Assembly: GCA_024644595.1 (NCBI GenBank)
Contig: JAHEHL010000009.1
Location: 478,893 to 542,892 of the forward strand
DNA length: 64,000 bases
Direction of reading: 5' to 3'
Origin: Porticoccaceae bacterium
GTDB taxonomy: Bacteria; Pseudomonadota; Gammaproteobacteria; Pseudomonadales; Porticoccaceae
In this document: positions 29,544 to 39,203 of the stretch, one piece after another
Numbering within the stretch: position 1 is the stretch's first letter
How the letters are laid out: every line of letters starts with the position of its first letter
Notes under the pieces: generated by a model
What the model was told of the DNA's origin: nothing
Seen by the model: the letters and a program-made list of their open reading frames with translations, nothing else
Database searches by the model: none
Translations under genes and position numbers: made by a program

Positions 29544-29735
29544 TTATTCCCCTGCCTTCTGGTTAAGCACTGTTTTGATTCGCGCAATATTGCGACGAGT
29601 CTGCTTAACTTTGTGGCTCTCGGTTAACTGACCAGTGGTCAACTGCATACGCAGGTTAAACTGCTGCTTGAGCTCCGCAATCAGCGCAGCCTCCAGCTCT
29701 TCACTTGTCTTTTCACGCAATTCGTTAGCTTTCAT
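29544..29735 (-). CDS. rpmC: 50S ribosomal protein L29
   Basis: A 63-residue helical protein at the exit tunnel: [20 protein letters not shown] and [16 protein letters not shown]. Two bases from both rplP and rpsQ, so tightly coupled. Confidence 0.98.
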   Translation of the reverse strand: MKANELREKTSEELEAALIAELKQQFNLRMQLTTGQLTESHKVKQTRRNIARIKTVLNQKAGE

Positions 29736-29737
29736 CT

Positions 29738-30151
29738 TTACATCACCGTGCGTTTAACGAAGGTGGTTGCAATCGGCAACTTAGCCGCAGCAAGGGCGAA
29801 CGCTTCGCGCGCCAACTCTTCACTCACACCTTCCATTTCATAGAGAACCTTGCCTGGCTTGATCAATGCAACCCAGTATTCAACGTTACCTTTACCTTTA
29901 CCCATTCGCACTTCAAGCGGCTTGTTGGTTATTGGCTTATCCGGAAAAACTCGAATCCAGATTTTGCCGCCACGCTTGATGTGCCGGGTCATAGCACGAC
30001 GAGCCGCCTCGATCTGACGCGCCGTCAAACGGCCTCGTACAGATGCTTTGAGTCCAAACTCGCCAAAGCTGACTTTGCTGCCGCGAAGCGCCAGACCACG
30101 ATTGCGGCCCTTGTGCATCTTGCGGAATTTCGTACGTTTTGGTTGCAGCAT
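29738..30151 (-). CDS. rplP: 50S ribosomal protein L16
   Basis: A 137-residue protein at the A-site t[46 protein letters not shown]. Full length. Between rpsC and rpmC. Confidence 0.98.
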   Translation of the reverse strand: MLQPKRTKFRKMHKGRNRGLALRGSKVSFGEFGLKASVRGRLTARQIEAARRAMTRHIKRGGKIWIRVFPDKPITNKPLEVRMGKGKGNVEYWVALIKPGKVLYEMEGVSEELAREAFALAAAKLPIATTFVKRTVM

Positions 30152-30170
30152 CTCGCTCTACCCTTGTCGC

Positions 30171-30848
30171 TTAATTCTTGTTACTTTTGCCTTTGGCGGG
30201 CGCTTGTTCAGCTTCCTCACCACCCAGAACTTCACCTTTGAAGATCCACACCTTGACACCGATAATGCCGTAAGTGGTATTGCCTTCAGCCGTTGCATAA
30301 TCAATATCCGCACGCAGAGTGTGCAGGGGAACGCGCCCCTCACGGTACCACTCGGAGCGTGCGATTTCCGCACCACCAAGACGACCACCAACCTGAATCT
30401 TGACACCCAGTGCACCACCGCGCATCGCGTTCTGCACTGCACGCTTCATCGCACGACGGAACATCACACGACGCTCTAACTGCTGAGCAACATTCTGCGC
30501 GACCAGTGATGCATCAAGGTCAGGCTTGCGAATTTCTTCAATATTAATATTGACCGCACAACCCATTTTCGCTGCAATTTCATTGCGCAGCGCCTCGACA
30601 TCTTCACCTTTCTTACCGATAACGATACCTGGACGAGCCGTGTGGATAGTGATTCTGGCACTATCAGATGGACGCTCGATATCAACTCGACTTACCGAGG
30701 CGTGAGCCAGACGCTTGCGAATAAACTCTCGAACCGTCAGATCCTGATGCAGCTTGTTCGCATAGTCCTTATTACCCGCGTACCAAGTAGAGGTATGCTT
30801 TTTCACAATACCTAAACGGATGCCAGTTGGATGTACTTTTTGACCCAT
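30171..30848 (-). CDS. rpsC: 30S ribosomal protein S3
   Basis: A 225-residue protein at the mRNA entry site. Start [20 protein letters not shown] domain with [18 protein letters not shown]-terminal domain with [21 protein letters not shown] low-complexity tail follows ([15 protein letters not shown]). Confidence 0.98.
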   Translation of the reverse strand: MGQKVHPTGIRLGIVKKHTSTWYAGNKDYANKLHQDLTVREFIRKRLAHASVSRVDIERPSDSARITIHTARPGIVIGKKGEDVEALRNEIAAKMGCAVNINIEEIRKPDLDASLVAQNVAQQLERRVMFRRAMKRAVQNAMRGGALGVKIQVGGRLGGAEIARSEWYREGRVPLHTLRADIDYATAEGNTTYGIIGVKVWIFKGEVLGGEEAEQAPAKGKSNKN

Positions 30849-30871
30849 GGAATGGTCTCCCGAACCTAATT

Positions 30872-31204
30872 CTACTTTTCAGCGACTTTTACAGTGATGT
30901 GACAACTGCGCTTAAAAATTCGATCAGCGCGCCCTTTGGCCCGCGGCTTAATGCGCTTCATGGTCATGCCTTCATCGACAAATATTGTCGACACTTTCAG
31001 CTCATCCACGTCCGCACCATTGTTGTGCTCGGCGTTAGCAATTGCCGACTCCAGCACCTTCTTAATAATATCCGCGCCCTTCTTACCGCTGAATTGCAGA
31101 ATATCCAATGCATCTTCAACCGCTTTGCCACGAATTTGATCAGCAACCAGACGCGCTTTCTGCGCTGACATTCTGGCTCCTCTTAATTTAGCTGCTACTT
31201 CCAC
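30872..31204 (-). CDS. rplV: 50S ribosomal protein L22, GTG start
   Basis: A 110-residue protein lining the exit tunnel, with [18 protein letters not shown] and [15 protein letters not shown] near the tunnel loop. The open frame reaches a TTG at 31210, but AGAGG lies only two bases before it; the GTG at 31202-31204 has the same AGAGG eight bases upstream and gives exactly the E. coli length, so I choose GTG. Confidence 0.97.
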   Translation of the reverse strand: MEVAAKLRGARMSAQKARLVADQIRGKAVEDALDILQFSGKKGADIIKKVLESAIANAEHNNGADVDELKVSTIFVDEGMTMKRIKPRAKGRADRIFKRSCHITVKVAEK

Positions 31205-31229
31205 AGTCAATACCTCTTAGACTCAGTGC

Positions 31230-31505
31230 TTATCGCTTGGCTTTCTTATCAGCAACGTGACCTTTATAGGTGCGCGTTGGAGAAAATTCACCCAGCTTAT
31301 GGCCAACCATTTCTTCGTTGACTAAAACAGGAATGTGTTGACGACCATTGTGTACAGCGATCGTGAGACCAACCATATCCGGTAAAATCATTGAACGACG
31401 TGACCAGGTTTTAATGGGACGACGATCATTGGCTGCAGCCGCTGCCTCTACTTTTTTTACCAAGTGGAGATCAACGAATGGTCCTTTTTTTAGAGAGCGT
31501 GGCAC
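31230..31505 (-). CDS. rpsS: 30S ribosomal protein S19
   Basis: A 91-residue head protein: [43 protein letters not shown] and [16 protein letters not shown]. Between rplB and rplV. Confidence 0.98.
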   Translation of the reverse strand: MPRSLKKGPFVDLHLVKKVEAAAAANDRRPIKTWSRRSMILPDMVGLTIAVHNGRQHIPVLVNEEMVGHKLGEFSPTRTYKGHVADKKAKR

Positions 31506-31541
31506 GTTTGCTTTCCTCTTCTATTCTATTTTGGTCAGCGC

Positions 31542-32363
31542 TTACTTGCGGCGACGAATAATGTATTTGTCAGTGCGCTTGTTCTTGCGCGTCTTGTAGC
31601 CTTTAGTAGGCATACCCCATGGAGACACAGGATGACGGCCGCCCGAAGTACGCCCTTCACCACCACCATGTGGGTGATCAACCGGGTTCATCGCCACACC
31701 GCGAACGGTCGGACGAATACCACGCCAGCGCGAAGCACCAGCCTTACCCAGCGAGCGCAAGCTGTGCTCACTGTTGCAAACTTCACCGAGGGTGGCGCGA
31801 CAATCGACTGGCAGTCGACGCATTTCACCGCTGCGGAGACGAACGGTTGCATAAGCACCCTCTCGAGCCACCAACTGAACCGAGGCCGCCGCACTGCGCG
31901 CAATTTGCGCACCTTTGCCCGGCTTCATCTCAACGCAATGAACCGTCGAACCCACTGGAATCTTGCGCAGCGGTAAAGTGTTGCCCACTTTTATAGGGGA
32001 ATCTTCACCAGACTGTACGATATCGCCAGCCGAAACACCTTTGGGTGCGATGATGTAGCGACGCTCACCATCGGCGTAACACAGCAATGCAATATGCGCG
32101 CTACGATTTGGATCATATTCCAGGCGCTCAACTTTTGCAGGGATACCATCTTTGTTGCGCTTAAAATCAACAATTCGATAATGCTGCTTGTGCCCACCAC
32201 CAATGTGACGCACGGTAATGCGACCACTGCTATTGCGGCCACCGGTACGCTTTTTAGGCGCCAGCAAAGGTGCGTAAGGCGCGCCTTTATGCAAATCCGG
32301 AGTCACAACACTTACAACGAAGCGGCGACCTGGAGATGTTGGTTTTCTTTTAATAACTGCCAT
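31542..32363 (-). CDS. rplB: 50S ribosomal protein L2
   Basis: A 273-residue protein near the peptidyl transferase centre. Seen: [30 protein letters not shown] region and the conserved [18 protein letters not shown] segment containing the histidine linked to peptidyl transfer. Ends with a strongly basic tail. Ten bases after rplW. Confidence 0.98.
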   Translation of the reverse strand: MAVIKRKPTSPGRRFVVSVVTPDLHKGAPYAPLLAPKKRTGGRNSSGRITVRHIGGGHKQHYRIVDFKRNKDGIPAKVERLEYDPNRSAHIALLCYADGERRYIIAPKGVSAGDIVQSGEDSPIKVGNTLPLRKIPVGSTVHCVEMKPGKGAQIARSAAASVQLVAREGAYATVRLRSGEMRRLPVDCRATLGEVCNSEHSLRSLGKAGASRWRGIRPTVRGVAMNPVDHPHGGGEGRTSGGRHPVSPWGMPTKGYKTRKNKRTDKYIIRRRK

Positions 32364-32373
32364 GACTAAACCC

Positions 32374-32670
32374 TTACTCCGCTACTGCAAAGTCAATGTC
32401 TTGACCTTCCGCAAGACGAACATAAGCCTTGCGCCAATCGCTACGGCGGCCGATGCCAGTGCGCGTTCGGCGCGTCTTACCCTTGACGTTGACCACTCGA
32501 ACGTCGTCAACCTGTACCTCAAACAGCTGCTCAACAGCACGTTTGACTTCCAGTTTGCTGGCGTCAGTAGCAACTTTAAAAACGATCTGCGTCGCTGCAC
32601 CAGATACCATGGCTGATTTCTCAGTGATATGCGGCCCTAACAACACTTTGAAGACTCTTTCTTGGTTCAT
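32374..32670 (-). CDS. rplW: 50S ribosomal protein L23
   Basis: A 98-residue exit-site protein that docks trigger factor and [21 protein letters not shown] and [20 protein letters not shown]. Start overlaps the rplD stop by four bases. Confidence 0.98.
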   Translation of the reverse strand: MNQERVFKVLLGPHITEKSAMVSGAATQIVFKVATDASKLEVKRAVEQLFEVQVDDVRVVNVKGKTRRTRTGIGRRSDWRKAYVRLAEGQDIDFAVAE

Positions 32671-33281
32671 GCCAGAATCTCCTCAAGCTTTTTCAGCGCT
32701 GGCACAGTAACCAACACCTTTTCAAAATTAATCAAACTGACTGGATCGACCGCAGCAGCATCACGCACGTCAACTTTGTGCAGATTGCGTGAAGAGAGGT
32801 AAAGATTTTCACTAACCTCTTCAGTGACAATCATTACATCAGTCAGACTGTACTCCTGCAGCTTGGCAATCAAGTGCTTGGTCTTTGGCGCGTCGAGATC
32901 AAACTCTTCAACAATAACCAAACGATCTTGACGGGCCAGCTCGGAGACAATCGAACGCATCGCTGAGCGGTACATTTTTCGATTGAGCTTCTGACTGTGA
33001 TCCTGAGGCTGGGCAGCAAAGGTAACACCACCTCCACGCCAGATTGGACCGCGAATGGTACCAGCTCGAGCACGACCTGTACCTTTCTGACGAAACGGCT
33101 TACGGCCACCGCCAGAGACAGCGGAACGATTCTTCTGTCCGCGAGTACCCTGACGGGCACCAGCCAGAAACGCTACAACAGTCTGATGAACCAGATCCTG
33201 GTTAAATTCTGTTCCAAACGCTAACTCAGAAACTTCGATAGTTCCTTTATTACCTTTGGGTGTCGCAATTGCTAATTCCAT
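32667..33281 (-). CDS. rplD: 50S ribosomal protein L4
   Basis: A 204-residue protein; in E. coli it also represses its own S10 operon through transcription and translation control. Seen: [34 protein letters not shown], the tunnel loop. An in-frame GTG at 33285-33287 is too close to GGGGAG; the ATG at 33279-33281 has proper spacing and is used. Confidence 0.97.
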   Translation of the reverse strand: MELAIATPKGNKGTIEVSELAFGTEFNQDLVHQTVVAFLAGARQGTRGQKNRSAVSGGGRKPFRQKGTGRARAGTIRGPIWRGGGVTFAAQPQDHSQKLNRKMYRSAMRSIVSELARQDRLVIVEEFDLDAPKTKHLIAKLQEYSLTDVMIVTEEVSENLYLSSRNLHKVDVRDAAAVDPVSLINFEKVLVTVPALKKLEEILA

Positions 33282-33293
33282 GGACACTCCCCT

Positions 33294-33929
33294 TTACGCC
33301 TTGACTGCCGGACGAACCACAACATTGCCACCAGGCGCGCCAGGAACGGCACCCTTGATTAACAGCAAATTGCGTTCCGCATCGACACGTACAATTTCAA
33401 GATTTTGAGTAGTAACTTGCGCATTACCCATTTGCCCGGCCATCTTCTTGCCTTTGAAGACCTTACCTGGGGACTGGTTTTGACCAATCGAACCAGGGGC
33501 ACGGTGGGAAAGCGAGTTACCGTGAGTAGCATCTTGCATAGCAAAGTTCCAGCGCTTGACGCCACCCTGGAAGCCCTTACCTTTGGAAGTACCCGTAACA
33601 TCGACCATCTGACCAGCTTCAAAGCGCTCAACTGTAAGCGAACCGCCCACCTGAAACTCTTCATTACTGCCCTCTGAACGAAATTCCCACTGCCCACGAC
33701 CAGCCTCAACACCAGCTTTGGCGAAGTGGCCTGCTTGAGGCTTGGTTACTCGGGATGCTTTGCGTGATCCAGTGGTCACCTGAATAGCTGAATAGCCATC
33801 AGTGTCCACTGACTTAATTTGGGTAACATGATTCGGCGTTGCCTCGACCACGGTCACGGGGATAGACACACCATCTTCAGTGAATACGCGAGTCATGCCG
33901 CATTTGCGACCAACTATACCTATACTCAT
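33294..33929 (-). CDS. rplC: 50S ribosomal protein L3
   Basis: A 211-residue protein: [37 protein letters not shown] and [30 protein letters not shown], which includes the glutamine methylated by PrmB in E. coli. The gap to rpsJ is 109 bases, larger than other gaps in this operon. Confidence 0.98.
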   Translation of the reverse strand: MSIGIVGRKCGMTRVFTEDGVSIPVTVVEATPNHVTQIKSVDTDGYSAIQVTTGSRKASRVTKPQAGHFAKAGVEAGRGQWEFRSEGSNEEFQVGGSLTVERFEAGQMVDVTGTSKGKGFQGGVKRWNFAMQDATHGNSLSHRAPGSIGQNQSPGKVFKGKKMAGQMGNAQVTTQNLEIVRVDAERNLLLIKGAVPGAPGGNVVVRPAVKA

Positions 33930-34038
33930 TTTTTTAACCTCTTAAGCGTACGGGGCTGTTACCCGCTACGGCTGCCTATTTCAAGGCATTACACTTTAGT
34001 GTTTGCCCGGCATTACTGCCGAACCGCTACAGTCGTTA

Positions 34039-34350
34039 TCAGCTCAGGCTGATTTGTACTTCAACGCCTGCGGCAAGATTCAGTTTCATAAGCGCGTCAA
34101 CAGTTTTTTCTGTTGGCTCGACAATGTCGATCAAGCGCTTGTGCGTGCGAATTTCGTACTGGTCGCGCGCATCCTTATTTACGTGTGGAGAGATCAGTAC
34201 AGTGTACTTTTCCTTCCGGGTCGGCAAAGGGATTGGACCCCTGATCTGCGCACCTGTGCGCCGAGCCGTTTCTACAATTTCCTGTGTGGACGTGTCGATC
34301 AACTTGTGATCAAACGCCTTGAGGCGAATCCTGATGCTTTGGTTTTGCAT
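34039..34350 (-). CDS. rpsJ: 30S ribosomal protein S10
   Basis: A 103-residue protein, also the NusE antitermination factor that binds boxA RNA with NusB. Start [19 protein letters not shown] and [19 protein letters not shown]. First gene of the S10 operon, with its own promoter about 70 bases upstream. Confidence 0.98.
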   Translation of the reverse strand: MQNQSIRIRLKAFDHKLIDTSTQEIVETARRTGAQIRGPIPLPTRKEKYTVLISPHVNKDARDQYEIRTHKRLIDIVEPTEKTVDALMKLNLAAGVEVQISLS

Positions 34351-34420
34351 GGAATCGAAACTCCGCTATCTCTACTAAAACTCCAGGGTAACAACTGCCA
34401 GCCCCGAAAAAGGAGCGCGA

Positions 34421-34449
34421 ATTCTAGTGCCGGGCCCCGGGGCTGTCAA
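34421..34449 (-). promoter_or_regulatory. S10 operon promoter
   Basis: TTGACA (34444-34449), a 17-base spacer and TAGAAT (34421-34426) on the minus strand: a near-perfect sigma-70 promoter. The discriminator TCGCGCTCC is GC-rich. The rpsJ ATG is about 70 bases downstream. The spacer is itself very GC-rich (GCCCCGGGGCCC core). Confidence 0.9.
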
Positions 34450-34517
34450 GCTTAATTACGCTTGAAGCTAAATTAATTAAAAGCCCTGAACCAAAGCGCT
34501 TTGACACTTTAACCAGG

Positions 34518-34547
34518 GGTCAAAAAAGGGGCCGTGAGGCCCCTTTT
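34518..34547 (-). terminator. tuf: Intrinsic terminator of the first tuf gene
   Basis: A perfect 10-bp stem, 34524-34533 with 34538-34547, loop GTGA, followed on the minus strand by six T. It lies 16 bases after the tuf stop and separates tuf from the S10 operon promoter. Confidence 0.9.
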
Positions 34548-34562
34548 AACAGGCTATCGCAA

Positions 34563-35786
34563 TTATTCGATAATCTTCGCAACAACGCCGGCACCAACCG
34601 TTCGGCCACCTTCACGGATAGCAAAACGCAGGCCTTCTTCCATCGCAATCGGGTGGATCAGCGTGACTTCCATCTGCACGTTGTCACCAGGCATGACCAT
34701 TTCAGTTCCCTCTGGCAGCTCACACGCGCCTGTCACGTCAGTGGTGCGGAAGTAAAACTGTGGACGGTAGCCTTTGAAGAATGGCGTGTGACGCCCGCCT
34801 TCATCTTTGGACAAGACATACACTTCTGAGGTGAACTTGGTGTGCGGCTTCACTGAACCGGGCTTGGCCAGTACCTGTCCGCGCTGCACGTCTTCTCGCT
34901 TGGTGCCACGCAGTAAGATGCCGCAGTTCTCGCCTGCACGACCTTCGTCAAGCAGCTTGCGGAACATTTCGACACCTGTACAGGTGGTCTTGACGGTGTC
35001 GACGATGCCGATGATTTCTACTTCTTCGCCTACTTTGACGACGCCGCGCTCGACACGTCCCGTTACTACGGTGCCGCGACCAGCAATGGAGAAGACGTCT
35101 TCAATCGGCATCAGGAACGCTTGGTCAATCGCGCGCACGGGCTCTGGAATGTAGCTGTCGAGTGCTTCTACCAGCTTCTTGACTGCGGTGGTGCCAAGCT
35201 CGTTGTCATCTCGTCCTTCGAGCGCCATCAGCGCTGAACCCACGATGATCGGGGTGTCGTCGCCGGGGAATTCATAGGTGTCGAGCAGCTCGCGCAGTTC
35301 CATTTCTACCAGCTCGAGCATTTCTGCATATTCTTCTGAGTCGACGCCGCCACAGTCTTCTGCAAGCAGGTCAGCTTTGTTCAAAAATACCAGTACGTAC
35401 GGTACGCCAACCTGACGTGACAGCAGGATGTGCTCGCGTGTCTGGGGCATCGGGCCGTCTGTCGCTCCACAGACCAGTATCGCGCCGTCCATCTGCGCGG
35501 CACCGGTGATCATGTTTTTGACATAGTCGGCGTGGCCTGGGCAGTCTACGTGCGCGTAGTGACGTATCGGGGAGTCATACTCAACGTGGGCTGTCGAGAT
35601 GGTGATGCCGCGCTCGCGCTCTTCAGGGGCGTTGTCAATCTGATCGAAGGCTTTCATTTCGCCTCCCCATACTTCTGAACAAACCCGGGTCATCGCCGCT
35701 GTCAGTGTCGTTTTACCATGGTCTACGTGCCCAATGGTGCCTACGTTCACGTGCGGCTTGTTTCTTTCAAATTTTGCTTTTGCCAT
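34563..35786 (-). CDS. tuf: Elongation factor Tu (copy 1)
   Basis: A 407-residue GTPase delivering aminoacyl-tRNA. G1 is [10 protein letters not shown]3 is DCPGH and G4 is NKAD; domains 2 and 3 are complete, ending [10 protein letters not shown]. It is longer than E. coli EF-Tu (393), with an insertion around residues 155-170 ([15 protein letters not shown]). AGGAG precedes the ATG. The gene appears identical in nucleotide sequence to the second copy at 54.8-56.0 kb. It is transcribed alone: own promoter upstream, terminator downstream. It is separated from fusA by two genes, unlike the usual fusA-tuf adjacency. Confidence 0.98.
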   Translation of the reverse strand: MAKAKFERNKPHVNVGTIGHVDHGKTTLTAAMTRVCSEVWGGEMKAFDQIDNAPEERERGITISTAHVEYDSPIRHYAHVDCPGHADYVKNMITGAAQMDGAILVCGATDGPMPQTREHILLSRQVGVPYVLVFLNKADLLAEDCGGVDSEEYAEMLELVEMELRELLDTYEFPGDDTPIIVGSALMALEGRDDNELGTTAVKKLVEALDSYIPEPVRAIDQAFLMPIEDVFSIAGRGTVVTGRVERGVVKVGEEVEIIGIVDTVKTTCTGVEMFRKLLDEGRAGENCGILLRGTKREDVQRGQVLAKPGSVKPHTKFTSEVYVLSKDEGGRHTPFFKGYRPQFYFRTTDVTGACELPEGTEMVMPGDNVQMEVTLIHPIAMEEGLRFAIREGGRTVGAGVVAKIIE

Positions 35787-35878
35787 CTCAGTGTCTCCTC
35801 AGTAGGCATGTCACTTTTAATGCTTTGATTTGGTATCACAACGGAGCTGCTAATTTACACCGATGCGCAAGGGACGCC

Positions 35879-35906
35879 ATCTTATACTGCGATTCGCCAG
35901 AGTCAA
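35879..35906 (-). promoter_or_regulatory. tuf (copy 1) promoter
   Basis: On the minus strand TTGACT (35901-35906), 16 bases, TAAGAT (35879-35884), then GGCGTCCC. About 95 bases before the tuf ATG. Confidence 0.65.
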
Positions 35907-36073
35907 CGCCCCTGACATGCAAATCGATAATTTTTTTATGTTTGAGCGGGTTTTAAGCGGAATTATCTGTAATTTACCGCCAACAGTCACAGACTCACGC
36001 AATAAATCGCCGTGCTTTTAATTACCAGGTACTTTATATGCGATTTTTTCTCTGTTATCGACGCAATATCCTG

Positions 36074-36079
36074 TATACT
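36074..36079 (+). promoter_or_regulatory. Candidate -10 of the EF-G2 gene
   Basis: TATACT followed immediately by CGCGCGCG, a very GC-rich discriminator, 70 bases before the EF-G2 ATG. No good -35 is visible at 16-18 bases. Confidence 0.5.
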
Positions 36080-36148
36080 CGCGCGCGTTTTTACGGCCAT
36101 ATAATTAACGAGCCATTTTTTACTAAAGTAATTTAATTGAGCATTCCC

Positions 36149-38233
36149 ATGACTGATTTATCTCATTACAGAAACATTGGTATCTTCGCCCACGTTGACG
36201 CGGGTAAGACTACCACTACCGAACGAATTCTTAAGCTGACCGGCAAGATCCACAAGACAGGTGAAGTGCATGATGGTGCCGCAACCACCGACTTTATGGA
36301 GCAGGAACAAGAGCGCGGCATCACAATCCAGTCTGCAGCGACAACCTGTTTCTGGAAGGATCACCGTCTCAATATCATCGATACTCCGGGACACGTTGAC
36401 TTCACCGTTGAAGTATACCGCTCACTGAAAGTTCTAGACGGCGGTGTTGGCGTATTCTGTGGTTCTGGCGGTGTTGAACCGCAGTCTGAGACCAACTGGC
36501 GGTACGCTAATGAGTCTGAAGTAGCGCGGGTTATTTTCGTTAACAAGCTAGACCGAATGGGTGCCGATTTTCTGCGCGTCGTAAATCAGGTTAAGACCGT
36601 GCTCGGTGCCAACCCACTTGTAATGTGCCTGCCTATTGGTATCGAAGAAGACTTCGTTGGCTTAGTTGATCTGCTTACTCGTCAGGCCTTTGTCTGGGAT
36701 GACTCTGGTCTGCCGGAGAACTTTGAGGTTGTCGAGATTCCTGCAGATATGGTCGACAAGGTCGAGCAGTATCGTGAGCAGTTGATTGAGACCGCTGTGG
36801 AGCAGGACGACGATATTATGATGGCCTATATGGAAGGCGAAGAGCCCTCCATTGAGGACATCAAGCGCTGCATTCGCAAAGGAACGATTGCTCTGGACTT
36901 TTTCCCGACTTATTGCGGCTCTGCGTTCAAAAACAAAGGTGTGCAAATGGTTCTCGACGCTGTTGTCGATTACCTGCCTTGCCCAACCGATGTTGAGCCA
37001 CAACCATTGACTGATGAAGAAGGCAATGAGACGGGCAAGGTCGCAACAGTATCGAAGGAAGAGTCGCTGAAAGCCTTGGCATTCAAAATTATGGAAGACC
37101 GCTTTGGCGCACTGACCTTTGTGCGCATCTATTCCGGCGTGCTGAATAAAGGTGACACCATCCTCAACTCGTTCACCGGCAAGACTGAGCGTATCGGCCG
37201 CATGGTTGAAATGCACGCAGATGATCGCAATGAGATCAGCACTGCACAGGCCGGTGATATTATTGCTATCGTCGGCATGAAGAACGTGCAGACCGGTCAC
37301 ACGCTGTGTGATCCTAAGAACCCGGTTACGCTTGAACCTATGATTTTCCCTGAGCCTGTTATCTCGATTGCGGTGAAGCCGAAAGATAAAGGCGGTTCAG
37401 AGAAAATGGGTATCGCAATCGGCAAAATGATCGCAGAAGATCCCTCCTTCCGCGTTGAGACCGATGAAGACTCCGGTGAGACCATTCTGAAGGGAATGGG
37501 TGAGCTGCACCTGGATATTAAGGTGGATATTCTGTTACGTACCTACGGCGTTGAGCTGATTGTTGGCGCTCCACAGGTTGCCTATCGTGAAACAATCACT
37601 GTGCCTGTCGAAGATAGCTATACGCACAAGAAGCAGTCTGGTGGTTCCGGTCAGTTTGGTAAGATCGATTATCGCATCAAACCTGGCGAGCCAGGCACTG
37701 GCTTTGTGTTTAGCTCGTCAGTTGTGGGTGGTAATGTTCCCAAGGAATTCTTCCCTGCGATCGAAAAAGGCTTCAGAGGCATGATGCAAGAAGGCCCTCT
37801 GGCCGGCTACCCGGTTCTCGACGTTGAAGTGGATCTCTATGACGGTGGCTTCCACGCAGTTGACTCCTCGGCAGTTGCCTTTGAGATTGCTGCTAAAGGG
37901 GCGTTCCGTCAGTCAATGCCTAAAGCGGGACCACAGATCATTGAACCGATCATGAAGGTCGACGTATTTACGCCTGAAGATCACGTTGGTGATGTGATCG
38001 GCGACCTCAACCGTCGTCGCGGCATGATTAAAGATCAGGAGCCAACAACGACTGGCGCGCGCATCAAGGCTGATGTACCACTGTCAGAGATGTTCGGCTA
38101 CATCGGACATCTGCGCACCATGACCTCTGGACGCGGTCAGTTCTCAATGGAGTTCTCGCACTATATGCCTTGTCCTCAGAATGTTTCTACTGAGGTTATC
38201 GCGGCGGCTAAAGCGAGGAAGGAAGCTAAATAA
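36149..38233 (+). CDS. Elongation factor G 2 (second EF-G paralogue)
   Basis: A 694-residue translational GTPase, complete in all five EF-G domains. G1 reads [13 protein letters not shown]2 RGITIQ, G3 [10 protein letters not shown]4 NKLDRMG, G5 CGSAFKNKG. It differs widely from the FusA in this window (for example [26 protein letters not shown] and [16 protein letters not shown] domain IV segment with [15 protein letters not shown]) and resembles the EF-G2/FusB group of marine gammaproteobacteria. Its exact role (translocation, recycling, or a condition-specific factor) is not established. I use the ATG at 36149, matching the [13 protein letters not shown] start of that group; a TTG at 36137 is open in frame. 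It is the only plus-strand gene in a 43-kb minus-strand block. Confidence 0.93.
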   Translation: MTDLSHYRNIGIFAHVDAGKTTTTERILKLTGKIHKTGEVHDGAATTDFMEQEQERGITIQSAATTCFWKDHRLNIIDTPGHVDFTVEVYRSLKVLDGGVGVFCGSGGVEPQSETNWRYANESEVARVIFVNKLDRMGADFLRVVNQVKTVLGANPLVMCLPIGIEEDFVGLVDLLTRQAFVWDDSGLPENFEVVEIPADMVDKVEQYREQLIETAVEQDDDIMMAYMEGEEPSIEDIKRCIRKGTIALDFFPTYCGSAFKNKGVQMVLDAVVDYLPCPTDVEPQPLTDEEGNETGKVATVSKEESLKALAFKIMEDRFGALTFVRIYSGVLNKGDTILNSFTGKTERIGRMVEMHADDRNEISTAQAGDIIAIVGMKNVQTGHTLCDPKNPVTLEPMIFPEPVISIAVKPKDKGGSEKMGIAIGKMIAEDPSFRVETDEDSGETILKGMGELHLDIKVDILLRTYGVELIVGAPQVAYRETITVPVEDSYTHKKQSGGSGQFGKIDYRIKPGEPGTGFVFSSSVVGGNVPKEFFPAIEKGFRGMMQEGPLAGYPVLDVEVDLYDGGFHAVDSSAVAFEIAAKGAFRQSMPKAGPQIIEPIMKVDVFTPEDHVGDVIGDLNRRRGMIKDQEPTTTGARIKADVPLSEMFGYIGHLRTMTSGRGQFSMEFSHYMPCPQNVSTEVIAAAKARKEAK

Positions 38234-38250
38234 GCTTTCTTCGAGCAAAC

Positions 38251-38287
38251 AAAAAACCCCGCTGGCGAAAGTCAGCGGGGTTTTTTT
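38251..38287. terminator. Strong bidirectional terminator after EF-G2
   Basis: A 14-bp pairing, 38251-38264 with 38273-38286, loop of eight, with six A before and seven T after. It can stop both EF-G2 (+) and the converging racemase-like transcript (-). Confidence 0.93.
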
Positions 38288-38407
38288 ATAAGATTGTAAT
38301 CCCCCATTTATAACGCCCCACATCAGTGGCGCGACCTTGCTGCGTCCGGCTGCATGGGATTATTATGAGGCTGTCCGTATCCGATCGCTTTGGCACCTGC
38401 ATTTACT

Positions 38408-39091
38408 TCAATCTGCATATGAGTTGGTTGCGTGACGGACAACAGCATCAACATGAATTGCAGCGCAATCTACTATTGGAAATTGAGTTTGATCTCCCTT
38501 ATAGACCAATGTAAGGTCAGTTCCCCCCAGCATAATGGCGTCAACGCTCGCCTCTCGAACCAGCCACTCGCATGCTGAATCAAAAACAGCACGTTGAGAA
38601 CTTGTTACGTAGCCCGACGCCGCCATCGAAACGTAGGCAGAATGTACGTCGTCTAATGCGTTACCGATTGGCGGGATGACCTCTGCAGTGCTAATCCCCG
38701 AATAAAATTTTGTTTGCATGACGGTTCGTGTTCCCAGTATTCCGACCCGTGCTAGCTCTCTAGCTTTAACTGATTCATTCACTTCCGTTAGCATATCAAT
38801 AACAGGTATAGGAGAACTTTCCTTGAAGGTATCAATGCAAAAATGCCCTGCAATTGAGCTAATCACCACGCACTCCGCACCTGCAGATACTAGTCTGTCA
38901 GTCAGTCGGTTGTAGATTTCGACTTGAGCACCTACGTCGTTACATTCGAGATTATTAAGTAAAGTGGGAGCGTCAGCGTGAACAATCGTCATCTCCAGCG
39001 CCGTACCCTTGCTCGCGAATTCTGAGATCAGCCGGCGGTAATAATAATCTGTTGCTGCGGGTCCAATGCCGCCTATCAATCCAATTTGCAC
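38408..39091 (-). CDS. Aspartate/glutamate racemase-like protein without the canonical cysteine pair
   Basis: A 227-residue cytoplasmic protein of the Asp/Glu/hydantoin racemase superfamily: MQIGLIGGIGPAATDYYYRRL is the typical start, and two alpha/beta halves are visible. Active racemases carry a Cys in CNTAH and another in GCTE. Here the matching positions read SSIAGHFC and LGGTDL, so Ser and Gly replace the two Cys; a Cys four residues after the first site (GHFC) could substitute. I recall proteins with GHFC plus GGTDL in other proteobacteria, so this is probably a distinct subfamily, not decay. The start is a GTG at 39089-39091 with AAGG nine bases upstream. It lies between fusA and the converging EF-G2 gene. 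Confidence 0.75.
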   Translation of the reverse strand: MQIGLIGGIGPAATDYYYRRLISEFASKGTALEMTIVHADAPTLLNNLECNDVGAQVEIYNRLTDRLVSAGAECVVISSIAGHFCIDTFKESSPIPVIDMLTEVNESVKARELARVGILGTRTVMQTKFYSGISTAEVIPPIGNALDDVHSAYVSMAASGYVTSSQRAVFDSACEWLVREASVDAIMLGGTDLTLVYKGDQTQFPIVDCAAIHVDAVVRHATNSYAD

Positions 39092-39203
39092 CTGCCAATA
39101 CCTTCTGTATCAAGACGATTCATTGTTATCTGTCTATATTGCGGATCTGCGCGCCTCATAACACCGTTTTAACTATAACTATAGTCTTCAGAAAAATTTA
39201 GTC

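Larger units (their letters stand above)
35787..36148. other. Divergent tuf / EF-G2 control region
   Basis: A 362-base region without a gene between two divergent translation factor genes. It is AT-rich in the middle and holds the tuf promoter (35879-35906, minus) and the EF-G2 -10 region (36074-36079, plus). Confidence 0.7.

Noticed and set aside
38326..38514. Short plus-strand open frame between the EF-G2 terminator and the racemase-like gene
   Set aside because: Overlaps the end of the racemase-like gene, lacks a ribosome binding site and has no recognisable pattern.
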